From Lewinellaceae bacterium (lineage in GTDB: Bacteria; Bacteroidota; Bacteroidia; Chitinophagales; Saprospiraceae), in assembly GCA_020636435.1 (NCBI GenBank), contig JACJXX010000001.1:3489001-3553000 (forward strand): 64,000 bases of DNA, given 5' to 3'. Shown in pieces: positions 31,601 to 46,600 of this stretch; the stretch's first letter is position 1; every line of letters starts with the position of its first letter. Made by a program: the position numbers and the translations under genes. The notes beneath the pieces were generated by a model that saw only the letters and a list, made by a program, of their open reading frames with translations, had not been told where the DNA came from and did no database searches.

Positions 31601-34600
31601 CGAATCTTCGTTGAGCACTGTAACCGGATCATCTACTGCATCGGGCAGGTCGTTGACCGGATCGACAGTGATGTCGATCGTAGCCTGCACGCAGTCGCCG
31701 TTGGCGTCACAGATCTCGTACACGATCTGGTCAGGCCCGTTGTAGTCCGGATCCGGCGTGTAGTCGATGGTGTCGTCGGTCGGGTCGTTCGGCGTGCCAC
31801 CGTCATTGACCGTAGCAGTGCCGTTGAGCGGCGGCGTGACGATGGTGATCGGGCCGGTTGCCGGGCCGTCGCCGCCAAAGTTGTCGTTGGGCAGCGGGTC
31901 GATGTTCACCGAGCCGTCTTCCGGCGCGGTAGCCATATCGTCGTCCGCACTCGGCAGGTCGTTCACCGGCGTGATGTCGATGGTGGCTACCGCCTGGTCG
32001 CAATCGCCGTTGCTGTCGCATATCTCATAAGTGAACTGGTCCGGGCCGTTGTAGTTGGCATTCGGCGTGTAGTCCACCGTGTCATCAGTAGGATCGTTGG
32101 GCGTGCCGCCATCGTTGACCGTAGCCGTACCGTTGGTGGGCGGCACCGTGATGGTGATCGCTCCCGTGCTCGGGCCGTCGCCGCCGAAGGTGTCGTTGAA
32201 CAGTACGTCGATGTTCACCGGCGTATCTTCAGCCGTCGTCTCGTTCGGGTCATCCACTGCATCCGGCACATCGTTAACCGGATCGACGGTGATGTCGATG
32301 GTAGCCTGCACACAGTCGCCGTTGGCGTCACAGATTTCGTACACGATCTGGTCCGGGCCGTTGTAGTTCGGATCCGGCGTGTAATCGATCGTGTCGTCCG
32401 TCGGGTCGTTCGGCGTGCCACCGTCATTGACCGTAGCAGTGCCGTTGAGCGGCGGCGTGACGATGGTGATCGGGCTGATAGCAGGGCCGTCGCCGCCGAA
32501 GTCATCGTTCGGCAGCGGGTCGATGTTCACCGTACCGTCTTCCGGCACAGAAGCCATATCGTCGGCAGCGCTCGGCAGGTCATTGACCGGCGTGATGTCG
32601 ATGGTGGCTACCGCCTGGTCGCAATCGCCGTTGCTGTCGCATATCTCGTAGGTAAACTGATCCGGGCCGTTGTAGTCGGCATTCGGCGTATAGTCCACTG
32701 TATCATCCGTCGGATCGTTCGGCGTGCCGCCATCGTTGACCGTAGCTGTACCGTTGGCAGGCGGGGTCACGATGGTGATCGCTCCCGTGCTCGGGCCGTC
32801 GCCACCGAAGTCGTCGTTGGCCAGTACGTCGATGTTCACCGGCGTATCTTCAGCCGTCGTCTCGTTCGGGTCGTCCACTGCATCCGGGAATTCGTTGACC
32901 GGGTCTACTGTGATATCGATCGTGGCCTGGTCGCAGTCACCATTGCTGTCGCAGATTTCGTACACGATCTGGTCCGGGCCGTTGTAGTTCGGATCAGGCG
33001 TGTAGTCGATGGTGTCGTCCGTCGGGTCCGTCGGCGTGCCGCCGTCATTGACCGTGGCCGTACCATTTGTCGGCGGAGTCACAATCGTGATCGGCGTCAT
33101 GCTCGGGCCGTCGCCGCCAAAGTCGTCGTTCGGCAGCGGGTCGATGTTCAGCGGGGTATCTTCGGTAGCCGTCACCGGATCATCTACTGCGTCGGGCAGG
33201 TCATTGACCGGGTCGACGGTGATGTCGATCGTGGCCTGTACACAGTCTCCGTCGCTGTCACAGATTTCGTACACGATCTGGTCCGGGCCGTTGTAGTCCG
33301 GATCGGGCGTGTAGTCGATGGTGTCGTCCGTCGGGTCGTTCGGCGTGCCGCCGTCGTTCACCGTCGCCGTACCGTTGGTGGGTGGCGTCACGATGGTGAT
33401 CGGGCCGGTGGCCGGGCCGTCGCCGCCGAAGTCGTCGTTCGGCAGCGGGTCGATGTTCACCGATCCGTCTTCCGGCACGTCGGCCATATCGTTGCCAGCC
33501 GTCGGGAAGTCATCCACCGACTGGATGTCGATGGTGGCTACCGCCTGGTCGCAATCGCCGTTGCTATCGCAGATCTCGTAGGTGAACTGGTCCGGGCCAT
33601 TGTAGTTGGCATTAGGGATGTAGTCCACCGTATCGTCCGTCGGATCGTTGGGCGTACCCCCGTCATTGACCGTCGCCGTACCGTTGGTAGGCGGGGTCAC
33701 GATGGTGATCGCTCCTGTGCTCGGGCCGTCGCCGCCGAAGGTGTCGTTGGCCAGTACGTCGATGTTCACCGGCGTATCTTCGTCCGTCGTCTCGTTCGGG
33801 TCATCCACGGCATCCGGCAGGTCGTTGACCGGGTTCACCGTTACCGTAATGGTAGCCTGGTCGCAGTTGCCATTGGCATCGCAGATCTCATAAGTGATCT
33901 GGTCGGTGCCGTTGAAGTCCGGATCAGGCGTATAGTCGATGGTATCATCGGTCGGGTCGTTCGGCGTGCCGCCATCGTTCACTGTAGCCGTACCGTTGGT
34001 GGGCTGAGTGAAGATGGTGATCGGACCGGTGCTCGGGCCGTCGCCGCCAAAGTCGTCGTTGGGCAGCGGGTCGATGTTCACCGGCGTATCCTCATCGGTG
34101 CTGGCCACATCATTCACCGCAGTGGGGAAGTCATTGGCCGGGGACACGTTGATCGGGATGATCGCCTGGTCACAATCGCCGTTGCTGTCGCAGATTTCGT
34201 ACTCGATCTGGTCCGGGCCGTTGTAGTTGGGGGCCGGCGTATAGTCGATCGTGTCGTCGGTCGGGTCGTTCGGCGTGCCGCCATCGTTGACCGTAGCCGT
34301 ACCGTTGGCGGGCGGGGTCACGATGGTGATGGTGCCGGCGCTCGGGCCGTCGCCGCCGAAGTCGTCGTTGGGCAGCGGGTCGATGTTGACCGACATGTCT
34401 TCCACGACGTTCTGCACCGGTTCGTCCACCGCTGTGGGGAAGTCGTTGACCGGCGTTACGTCGAAGGTGATCGTCGCCGGGTCACAATCGGCATCGGCAT
34501 CGCAGATCTGGTAGACCAACTGGTCCGGGCCGTTGTAATCCGGGTTAGGCGTATAGTCGATGGTGTCGTCCGTCGGGTCGAAGGGCGTACCATTGTTATT

Positions 34601-37600
34601 CACCGTAGCCGTACCGTTGGCCGGCGGGGTAATGATCTGTATAGAACCGAGGATCGGGCCGTCACCGCCAAAGTCGTCGTTGGGCAATGGATCGACATTC
34701 ACAGAACCGTCTTCCGGCACGGTGGCCATGTCGTCTTCAGCGATCGGCATGTCATCCACCGGAGTGATGGTGATGCTGATGGTCGCCTCGTCACAGTCGC
34801 CGTTCGAGTCGCAAATCTCGTAAACAATCAGGTCGTTGCCGTGGAAGTTCGGATCAGGCACATAATCAATGGTATCGTCCGTCGGGTCGTTCGGCGTGCC
34901 GCCGTCATTCACCGTAGCCGTACCGTTGAGCGGGTTGGCCGTAATGGCAATGGTTCCCATGCTTGGGCCGTCGCCGCCAAAGGTGTCGTTGATCAACGGG
35001 TCGACGTTCAGCGGCGTGTCTTCCGGCGTGGTGAGGCCGAGGTCGTTGACCGCGTTCGGCACATCATTCACCGGATTCACCGTTATCGGAGCCACCGCCT
35101 GGTCGCAATCGCCATCGGCATCACAAATCTGGTAAGTGAACTGGTCCGGGCCGTTGTAGTTAGCATCCGGGGTGTAATCCACCGAATCGTCCGTCGGGTC
35201 GTTCGGCGTGCCGCCGTCGTTGACCGTCGCCGTACCGTTGCCCGGAGGCGTTACGATGGTGATCGTGCCGGTGCTTGGGCCGTCGCCGCCAAAGGTATCG
35301 TTATTCAGCACGCTGATGTTCACACCCGGGGAATCCTCATTGAGTACCGTAACCGGGTCGTCTACCGCGTCGGGCACGTCGTTCACCGGATCAACCGTGA
35401 TGTCGATTGTTGCCTGTACGCAGTCGCCATCCGCATCGCAGATCTCGTACACGATCTGGTCCGGGCCGTTGTAATCCGGATTGGGCGTGTAGTCGATGGT
35501 GTCATCGGTCGGGTCGTTCGGCGTGCCGCCGTTGTTAACCGTCGCGGTGCCGTTGCCCGGAGGCGTCACGATGGTGATCGGGCCGGTTGCCGGGCCGTCG
35601 CCGCCAAAGTCGTCGTTGGGCAGCGGATCAATGTTTACCGAGCCGTCTTCCGGCACAGAAGCCATGTCGTCAACTGCTGTGGGCGTTTCGTCAACCGGCG
35701 TAATAGCTATGGTGGCTACCGCCTGGTCGCAATCGCCATTGCTGTCGCATATTTCGTAAGTGAACTGATCCGGGCCGTTGTAGTTCAGGTTCGGCACGTA
35801 GTCCACGGTATCATCCGTAGGATCGTTGGGCGTACCGTTGTCATTTACGGTAGCCGTACCATTGGCAGGTTGCGTCACTACTGTGATGGCGCCCATGCTC
35901 GGGCCGTCGCCGCCGAAGTCGTCGTTGGCCAATACGTCGATGTTTACCGGCGTATCTTCTGGCGTCGTCTCGTTCGGGTCGTCAACCGCATCCGGCAGGT
36001 CGTTGACCGGATCAACCGTGATGTCGATGGCAGCCTGGTCGCAGTCGCCATTGCTATCACAGATTTGGTACACGATCTGGTCCGGGCCGTTGTAGTCCGG
36101 ATTCGGGGTGTAGTCGATGGTGTCGTCTGTAGGATCGTTCGGCGTACCGTTGTCATCCACCGTTGCCGTACCGTTGCCCGGAGGCGTTACGATGGTGATC
36201 GGGCCCATGCCCGGGCCGTCGCCGCCAAAGTCGTCGTTCGGCAGCGGGTCGATGTTGGTAGAACCGTCTTCCGGCACAGAAGCCATATCATCTACTGCGT
36301 CCGGCTGGTCGTTCACCGGAGTTACCGTCACCGTAACCACCGCCTGGTCGCAATCGCCATCGAAGTCACAAATCTCATACGTGATCATATCCGTACCGTT
36401 GAAGTCCGGATTAGGCGTATAGTCGATGGTGTCGTCCGTTGGGTTATTCGGCGTACCGCCATTATTGACCGTCGCCGTACCGTTCGCCGGCAAGGTGATG
36501 ATGGAGATCGGGCCGCTCATGCCGGGGCCGTCGCCGCCAAAGTCGTCATTCACTAGTGGGTCGATGTTGACTGGCGTATCCTCCGGCGTCGTCTCATTCG
36601 GATCATCTATCGCATCCGGGAAATTATCCACTGGATTTACCGAAATATTGATCGTCGCCTGGTCGCAATCGCCATTCGAATCACAAATTTCATAGATAAT
36701 GATGTCAGCGCCATTGTAATTCGGGTTGGGCGTATAATCAATGGTATCGTCCGTCGGATCGTTGGGCGTGCCATTGTCATTCACCGTACCCGTACCGTTG
36801 AGCGGGCCGCTGATGATGGTGATCGGGCCCATGCCCGGGCCGTCGCCGCCGAAGTCGTCGTTGATCAGCGGATCGATATTCACCGGCGTATCCTCATCAG
36901 TGCTTACCAGCGGATCATTAACCGCATCGGGCAGGTCATTGACCGGGTTCACCGTGACCGTAGCGGTTGCCTGGTCGCAATCGCCATTGGAATCACAAAT
37001 TTCGTAGTCGAAGCTGTCCGTGCCATTGAAGTCCGGATTGGGCGTATAGTCTACCGTATCGTCCGTCGGATCGTTCGGCGTGCCATTGTCGTCCACCACA
37101 GCCGTACCATTGGCCGGTTGGGCAACAACCGTGATGGTGCCCATGCTGGGGCCGTCGCCGCCAAAGTCGTCATTGGCCAGTACGTCGATGTTCACCGGCG
37201 TATCTTCATCGGTCACTTCGTTCGGGTCATCCACCGCATCGGGCAGGTCGTTGACCGGATCAACCGTTACGGTGATCGTAGCCTGGTCGCAGTCGCCGCC
37301 GCCGTCGCAAATCTCGTAGACGATCACATCGGTGCCGTTGAAGTCCGGATCGGGGGTATAGTCTATCGTATCGTCCGTAGGATCGTTGGGCGTACCATTG
37401 TCATTGACCATGGCCGTACCATTGGTAGGCGGGGCAATGATCGTGATCGGGCCCATGCTGGGGCCGTCGCCGCCAAAGTCGTCGTTCACTAACGGATCGA
37501 TATTGACCGGGGTGTCCTCAGGAGTCGACTCGTTCGGATCATCCACGGCATCCGGCAGGTCGTTCACCGGAGTTACGATAATGGTAATAACGGCCTGGTC

Positions 37601-40600
37601 GCAATCGCCATTGGAATCGCAGATTTCGTAAACGATAATGTCGTTACCGTTGAAATCCGGATTGGGCGTATAGTCTATCGTATCATCGGTCGGGTCGTTG
37701 GGCGTGCCGTTGTCGTTCACCGTTCCCGTACCATTGATCGGACCGGAGAAGATGGTGATCGGGCCCATGCCCGGGCCGTCGCCGCCAAAGTCGTCGTTGA
37801 TCAACGGATCCAGGTTAGCCGGCGTATCTTCAGCCACCATTACGGCCGGATCATTTACTGCATCGGGCAGGTCGTTGACCGGGTTTATGGTCACAGTGGC
37901 TACCGCCTGGTCGCAATCGCCGTTGCTGTCGCAAATCTCGTAGGTAAACATATCCGTGCCGTTGAAGTCCGGAGCCGGGGTATAGTCTACCGTATCATCC
38001 GTCGGATCATTTGGCGTGCTGTTATCGTTCACCACAGCCGTACCATTGGTAGGAGGCGTGACTATAGTGATGGCACCCATGCTCGGGCCGTCGCCGCCAA
38101 AGTCGTCGTTAGCCAGCACATCGATGTTCACCGGCGTGTCCTCATCGGTCATCTCATTCGGGTCATCGACGGCATCGGGCAGTTCGTTGACCGGGTCAAC
38201 CGTAATATCGATGGTGGCCTGATCGCAATCGCCATTGGAATCGCAGATCTGGTACACGATCTGGTCCGGGCCGTTGTAGTTCGGAGCGGGTGTGTAGTCG
38301 ATGGTGTCATCGGTCGGGTCGGTGGGCGTGCCGTTGTCGTTGACCGTCGCTGTACCATTACCCGGAGGGGTAACAATCGTGATCGGAGTCATGCCCGGCC
38401 CGTCGCCGCCGAAGTCATCGTTGGGCAGCGGATCGATATTGAGCGGAATGTCCTCGGTAGCAGTTGCCATATCGTCGACGGCATTGGGCAGGTCATTCAC
38501 CGGATTGATGGTCACGGTAGCTACCGCCTGGTCGCAATCGCCATTGCTGTCGCAAATCTCGTAAGTAAACATATCCGTGCCATTGAAGTCCGGATTGGGC
38601 GTATAGTCTACCGTATCGTCGGTCGGGTCGTTGGGCGTACCGTTGTCATCCACTACGGCGGCGCCATTGGTGGGCTGCGTCACTACCGTGATCGCGCTCA
38701 TGCTCGGGCCGTCGCCGCCAAAGTCGTCATTGGCCAGTACATCGATGTTCACCGGCGTATCTTCATCCGTCATCTCGTTCGGGTCATCCACTGCATCCGG
38801 CAGGTCATTGACCGGGTCAACCGTTATATCTATCGTAGCCTGGTCGCAATCGCCATCGGCGTCGCAGATCTCGTAAACGATCTGGTCGGGGCCGTTGTAA
38901 TCGGGATTCGGCGAATAATCTATCGTATCATCCGTCGGATCGTTGGGCGTACCGTTGTCATTCACCGTTGCCGTACCATTACCCGGAGGGGTAACGATCG
39001 TGATCGGGCCCATGCTCGGGCCGTCGCCGCCAAAGTCGTCGTTGGGCAGCGGATCGATGTTGAGCGGGGTGTCCTCGGTAGCAGTTGCCATATCGTCGAC
39101 AGCATCGGGCATATCGTCAACCGGGCCTACGGTAATGGTCGCTATGGCCTGGTCACAATCTCCGTCGGCATCACAGATTTGGTACACGATCTGGTCGGGG
39201 CCGTTGTAGTTCGGATTGGGCGTATAGTCAATGGTGTCGTCCGTCGGATCGGTGGGCGTACCATTGTCATTCACCATCGCCGTACCGTTCGTCGGCGGAG
39301 TAAGGATGGTGATCGGGCCCATGCCCGGGCCGTCGCCGCCAAAGTCGTCATTGGCCAGCACGTCGATATTCACCGGCGTGTCCTCATCGGTCATCTCGTT
39401 CGGGTCATTGACAGCCGTCGGCACATCATCAACCGGATCAACCGTGATATCTATGGTTGCCTGGTCGCAATCTCCATTGGCGTCGCAGATCTCGTAAACG
39501 ATCTGGTCGGGGCCGTTGTAATCGGGATTCGGCGTATAATCGATGGTATCATCGGTCGGGTCCGTGGGCGTTCCGTTGTCGTTTACCACAGCCGTACCAT
39601 TGGCCGGCGAGGTCACGATGGTGATCGGAGTCATGCTCGGGCCGTCGCCGCCGAAGCCGTCGTTGGGCAGCGGATCGATGTTGAGCGGGGTGTCCTCGGT
39701 GGCAGTCGCCAAATCGTCTACAGCATCGGGCAGGTCGTTGACTGGGGTAATGTCGATGGTCGCTACCGCCTGGTCGCAGTCGCCGTTGCTGTCACAGATT
39801 TCGTAGGTAAACATGTCGGTTCCGTTGTAGTCCGGATCCGGGGTATAGTCTACCGTATCATCCGTAGGATCGTTCGGCGTGCTGTTGTCATTAACCACCG
39901 CCGTACCATTCGCAGGCTGTGTAACTACGGTAATGGCGCCCGTACTCGGGCCGTCGCCGCCGAAGTCGTCATTGGTCAGTACGTCGATGTTCACCGGCGT
40001 ATCCTCATCGGTCGTCTCGTTCGGGTCATCCACTGCATCCGGCACATCATTGACCGGATCGATCGTAATGTCTATCGTCGCCTGGTCGCAATCGCCGTCG
40101 GCATCACAGATCTGGTAAACGATCTGGTCAGGGCCGTTGTAATCGGGATTCGGCGTATAGTCGATGGTGTCATCGGTCGGGTCGTTGGGCGTGCCGTTGT
40201 TGTTCACCGTCGCCGTACCATTGGTGGGCGGGGTCACGATGGTGATCGGGCCGCTGGACGGGCCTTCGCCACCGAAGTCGTCATTCACCAAAGGATCGAT
40301 ATTGACCGGGGTGTCTTCCGGCGTGCCTGCCATATCGTCCACAGCAACCGGCATGTCGTCCACCGGAGCTACTATAATGGTGACGGTCGCCTGGTCGCAA
40401 TCGCCATCGGCGTCACAAATTTCGTAAATGACGATGTCGTTGCCGCTGAAGTTCGGATCCGGCGTATAAAGGATAGAGTCGTCCGTCGGGTCGTTGGGCG
40501 TACCGTTGTCATCTACAGTAGCCATACCGTTGATCGGAGGCACTGTGACGGTGATCGGGCCCATACCCGGGCCATCGCCGCCAAAGTCGTCATTGGCCAG

Positions 40601-43600
40601 TACATCTATATCCAGCGGCGTATCTTCATTTGTCATCTGATTCAGGTCATTCACCGCAGTTGGCAGATCATCAACCGGATCGACGGTGATGGTTGCAACG
40701 GCCTGGTCGCAGTCGCCGTCGGCATCACAGATCCGGTAGGTCAGCTGATCCGTACCGTTGAAGTTCGGATCGGGCGTATAGTCGATGGTGTCATCGGTCG
40801 GGTCGTTGGGCGTACCATTATCGTTGACCGTAGCGGTACCGTTGGTAGGTGGCGCCGTGATGGTGATCGGGCCCATGCCGGGGCCGTCGCCGCCGAAATC
40901 GTCATTGGCCAATACGTCCAGGTTGACCGGCGTGTCTTCTGGCGTCGACTCATTCGGGTCATTGACGGCATTGGGCACATCATCGGTGGGGTTCACCGTG
41001 ACGGTGGCTACTGCCTGGTCGCAATCTCCGTTCGAATCGCAGATTTCGTAGGTGAACATATCCGTACCGAAGAAGTTGGGGTCCGGGGTATAGTCTACCG
41101 TATCATCGGCCGGGTCGGTGGGCGTGCCATTGTCATCCACCACTGCCGTACCATTGGCAGGCTGGGTGACAACCGTGATCGCACTCATACTCGGGCCGTC
41201 GCCGCCAAAGTCGTCATTGGCCAGCACGTCGATGTTCACCGGCGTGTCTTCATTGGTCATCTCGTTGGGATCATCGACGGCATCCGGCAGGTCGTTCGCA
41301 GGATCAACCGTGATGTTGATGGTCGCCTGATCACAGTCGCCATTGGCATCACAGATTTCGTAGACGATCGCATCGGGGCCGTTGTAATCCGGATTTGGCG
41401 TATAATCTATCGTATCATCGGTCGGATCGGTGGGCGTACCGTTGTCATCCACCGTTGCCGTACCATTGGCCGGTGGAGTCACGATGGTGATCGGGTTCAT
41501 GCCCGGGCCGTCGCCGCCAAAGTCGTCGTTGGGCAGCGGATCGATATTCAGGGGCGTATCTTCCGTGGCGGTTGCCAGGTCGTCGACCGCATCCGGCAGG
41601 TCGTTGGTCGGGTTCACCGTGATGGTGGCTACCGCCTGGTCGCAATCGCCATTGGAATCACAGATTTCGTAGGTAAACATATCCGTACCGTTGAAATCAG
41701 GATCCGGGGTGTAATCTACGGTGTCATCGGTCGGGTCGGTGGGCGTGCCATTGTCATCTACTACAGCCGTACCATTGGTGGGCTGGGTGACTACGGTGAT
41801 CGCGCTCATGCTCGGGCCGTCGCCGCCGAAGTCGTCATTGGCGAGTACATCAATCGTCACCGGCGTATCTTCATCCGTCATTTCATTGGGATCGTCGACC
41901 GCATCCGGCAGGTCGTTGGTCGGGTTGACTGTTACGGTGGCTACCGCCTGGTCGCAATCGCCATTGGAATCACAGATTTCATAGGTAAACATATCCATAC
42001 CGTTGAAATCGGGATTCGGCGTATAATCTACCGTATCATCGGTCGGGTCGGTGGGCGTGCCATTGTCATCTACTATAGCCGTACCATTGGTGGGCTGGGT
42101 GACTACAGTGATCGCGCTTATGCTCGGGCCGTCGCCACCGAAATCGTCATTCGCCAACACATCGATGTTCACCGGCGTATCCTCATCGGTCATCTCGTTC
42201 GGGTCATTAACGGCAGTCGGCACATCATTGGTCGGATTCACGGTTACCGTGATCGTTGCCTGGTCGCAATCGCCGTCGGCATCGCAGATTTCGTACACGA
42301 TGGTTTCCGTACCATTGAAATCCGGAGAAGGATTGTAATCGATGGTATCGTCGGTCGGGTCGGCCGGGGTGCCGCCATTATTGACAGTGGCTGTTCCATT
42401 GGTAGGAGGCGTGACAATAGTGATCGGGCCGGTACCCGGGCCATCGCCACCAAAGTCGTCATTCACCAAAGGATCAATGTTCACCGGGGTGTCTTCATCG
42501 GTGGTCACCAGCGGGTCGTCTACGGCATCGGGCATATCATCCACTGCGCCTACCGTTACCGTCACCACGGCCTGATCGCAATCGCCGTCGGCATCACAGA
42601 TTTCGTATACGATGGTATTGGTGCCGTTGAAGTTCGGATTCGGCGTATAATCGATGGTGTCATCGGTCGGGTCGTTGGGCGTGCCGTTATCGTTGACGGT
42701 AGCCGTGCCGTTCGCCGGCGGTGAAACAATGGTGATCGGGCCCATACCGGGGCCGTCGCCGCCGAAGTCATCATTGGCCAGCACATCGAGGTTGACCGGC
42801 GTGTCTTCCGTCGTCATCTCCGTTGGATCATTGACGGCATTGGGCACATCATCAACCGGATCAACGGTGATATCGATAGTCGCCTGGTCACAGTCGCCAT
42901 CGGCATCGCAAATCTGGTAAACGATCTGGTCGGGGCCGTTGTAATCGGGATTCGGCGTATAATCGATGGTATCATCGGTCGGGTCGGTGGGCGTGCCATT
43001 GTCATTCACCATAGCCGTGCCATTGGCAGGCGGAGTCACGATGGTGATCGGGGCCATGCCCGGACCGTCGCCGCCAAAGTCGTCGTTGGGCAGCGGATCG
43101 ATGTTGAGCGGCGTATCTTCGGTAGCGGTTGCCAGATCGTTTACGGCATCCGGCATATCGTCAACAGGATTGATGGTTACCGTCGCTACCGCCTGGTCGC
43201 AATCGCCATTGGAATCACAGATTTCGTAGGTAAACATATCGGTTCCGTTGAAGTCCGGATCCGGGGTGTAATCTACGGTGTCATCGGTCGGGTCGGTGGG
43301 CGTGCCGTTGTCATCGACCACAGCGGTGCCATTGGCAGGCTGGGTCACGACAGTGATGGCACTCAGGCTCGGGCCGTCGCCGCCAAAGTCGTCGTTGGCC
43401 AAGACATTGATATTGACGGGGGTGTCTTCATCCGTCATTTCATTCGGGTCATCCACGGCATCCGGCACATCATTGACCGGATCGACGGTGATGTTTATCG
43501 TTGCCTGGTCACAGTCGCCATCGGCATCGCAAATCTGGTAAACGATCTGGTCGGGGCCGTTGTAATCCGGATTCGGCGTATAATCGATGGTGTCATCGGT

Positions 43601-46600
43601 CGGGTCATTCGGCGTGCTATTGTCATCGACCGTGGCCGTACCATTGGTGGGTGGCGTGACTATGGTGATGGCACCCATGCTGGGGCCGTCGCCGCCAAAG
43701 TCGTCGTTGGCCAACACATCAATATTGACCGGCGTATCCTCGTCGGTCATCACGTTCGGATCATTGACGGCATCCGGCATTTCGTCCACCGGATCCACCG
43801 TGATGGTTGCTACGGCCTGGTCGCAGTCGCCGTCCACATCACAGATTTCGTAGGTGAACATATCGGTGCCGAAGAAGTTGGGGGCCGGGTCATAGTCTAC
43901 CGTATCATCGGTCGGGTCGTTGGGCGTGCCGTTGTCGTTCACTGTCGCCGTACCGTTGGTGGGTTGGGTGACTACCGTGATGGCGCCCACGCTGGGGCCA
44001 TCGCCGCCAAAGTCGTCATTGGCTAAGACATCGACGTTGAGTGGCGTATCCTCGTCAGTCATCTCGTTGGGGTCATCGACCGCATCCGGTAGGTCATCCA
44101 CCGGATTCACGGTGACTGTCACCACCGCCTGGTCGCAATCGCCATCGGAGTCACAAATTTGATAAATAATGGTGTTGGTTCCGTTGAAGTTGGGATCCGG
44201 GATATAATCGATGGTGTCATCGGTCGGGTCGTTGGGCGTGCCGTTGTCGTCCACCGATGCGGTGCCATTGGCCGGCTGGCTAATAATGGTAATCGCGCTG
44301 GAGCTGGGGCCATCGTTGCCAAAGTCGTCGTTGGCCAACACATCGATATTGACCGACATATCCTCATCGGTCATCACATTGGGGTCATTGACGGCATCTG
44401 GCGTATCGTTTGGCGGCTGAATAAATACAATAGGACAATCCTCATTGTAGTCACAACCCGCCGGATCTGTGGCGATATAGGTATAGGTGCCATAATTGGG
44501 CGCCTGCACCACGTAGGACTGGCTGGTGGCGCCCATGATGGGGTTTCCATCCAGATACCACTGGTAATCCGTCAGGCCGGCCGGAGCATTGAGCGTATAA
44601 CCGGGCCCCCCATTCAGTTCTATCGGAATGACCACACAGGCAAAGGACTGGTCGTCTTCGTCCGGGTCATCGTTGCCGGGCGTGGAGTCCGGGTCGGGCT
44701 CGTTCACCGTCTCGATCTGGGCCTCATTGGGCACGGCAAAACCGCCGGTAACCGTCACCGTGATGTCGATGGTGGCGGAGCTCATGGCGGCTACTGTGCC
44801 AATGTTCCAGATGCCGGTGCCGGCAGTATAGGTCCCATCGCCGTTGGCGGATTGGAAAGTAAATTCCGCAGGCAGGGGGTCGGAGACGGTTACACCGGTG
44901 GCTGCCCCGGCACTGCTATTGGTAACCGTAAGGGTAAAGATAACCGTACTGCCTACAGTTGGCATGCCATTATCCACGGTTTTACTGAGAGAAAGGTCCA
45001 CCGAAAGGCCAGTGATGGTGACGCTGTCGTCATCGTCGTCGCCGGGTACATTATCGCCGGGCGTGGAGTCCGGGTCGGGGTTGTTGCTGGTCAGAATCTG
45101 CGCCCGGTTGGTGATGGGGCCGGACTGCAGTACGGTAGCTGTAATGTCAATTGAGGCGGAGTTGCCATTCGGAATGCTCGGCACCGTCCAGATGCCGGTA
45201 GCCGGGTTGTAGCTTCCATCTCCGGCCTGCGACACATAGGCTACGCCGGCTGGGAGGATATCCTGGACGGTAACCCCACTGGCTTCCGCCGGGCCGGCAT
45301 TGGATACTTCAATAGTGAAGGTGACGTTGGCCCCTACGCTAAACACCGACCCGTTGGCCGTTTTGACCAGAGATATGTCGGCGCTGCGGGCAAAGCCGAA
45401 GTTGTTATTGGGGTCGGTATTGCCGAAAGTCGTGAGAAAATCGGCTTCTTCCCGATTGTCAGTCGTCAGGACCGAGTTGGCCGGCAAGGTGCCAGTATTG
45501 ATCTCCATGACGAAATTATCGAAGAAGGAGACTTCAAATTCATAGTTTCCACTGCCGTCGGTCGTGGTGGTTTGGATTTGCGTATCGCCGCGGTCCACCA
45601 AACCGTCGTTGTTCTGGTCGATATATAAAATGACCTGCACGCCGGCCTGGCCCACATCGGAGCCGTTAAAAGTACCATCGCCGTCCTGGTCGTCAAAGAC
45701 CTTACCGGTGATGAGGTTACTACCACCGGTCAAACAACCTACACCTTCATAGTCACTGCCGGTAGCAAAAGCCGCTACCAAAGTGGCAAAGCCGGTATTG
45801 ATATTGATGGTCCAAAGCCGGTTGTTGGTGGCACCGGCGCCACCGTCACCGGTAGTGCCGAAAAAAGTACCGTCATTATAAAAGGAGAACCCCTCCATAT
45901 CATCGAGGTTGCCTCCGGAATAGGTCAATCTGCCTACATCTGTCACAGCGCCGGTCAATTTGTTGATCTTGACCAGGCGGTCGTTCCCACCGGCCGTATT
46001 GACCACGCCGTACATCTGCCCGTCAACCGGGTTGATGGCAATATCATCCACATCGTATAAGGGCGGCGACAGGCTAGCCGTTTGAATAGTTACATAGTCA
46101 ATGCCCGGGCCAAAGGCATTGGGCACGTGGTTGCCGGTTGCCGGATTGATCTGGAAGAGTTTGTCCTCCGGCGGGCCACCGTCACCGTGACGGTGAGTCC
46201 CGTAAAAAATGCCGGTTTGGGCATCGATAGCCAACCCATCGACGTCCGAGAAGTTAACATTTCCCTGCGCGCCGCCGCCTACGCCAAAGACGCCAATGCT
46301 GGTATAGGCCCCTGTGGTCAGGTTGATGGTGCCAAAGGAACTGGCATTGGCCCCGTAAAGGATGTTGCCATCCAATGACAGGACCACCGCCTCTATCGCG
46401 TTGGCATTAAGAGGCCCCACTACAGATTGCGAAGAACCATCTCTTTTAATGCTTACCAGAGTGTTGCCTCCATCGTCGGCAGCATAACAAACGGTCGGGT
46501 CGGCCATAATGCCCCTTTCTGAAGGAGGGTTGGTATTTTCTAATGTCTTCACGTAACCGACACCCGCCCCCCGGTCAATCAGGGCAATGGGCTGGGAGGC

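Noticed and set aside
29573..36556. A 2327-codon open frame on the plus strand
   Set aside because: It is the antisense of gene D. The repeat's codon pattern lacks stops in that frame and every unit repeats the same low-diversity peptide. It has no domains and no start signals.
39179..42724. An 1181-codon open frame on the plus strand
   Set aside because: Also antisense to the gene D repeat array, with the same cause.
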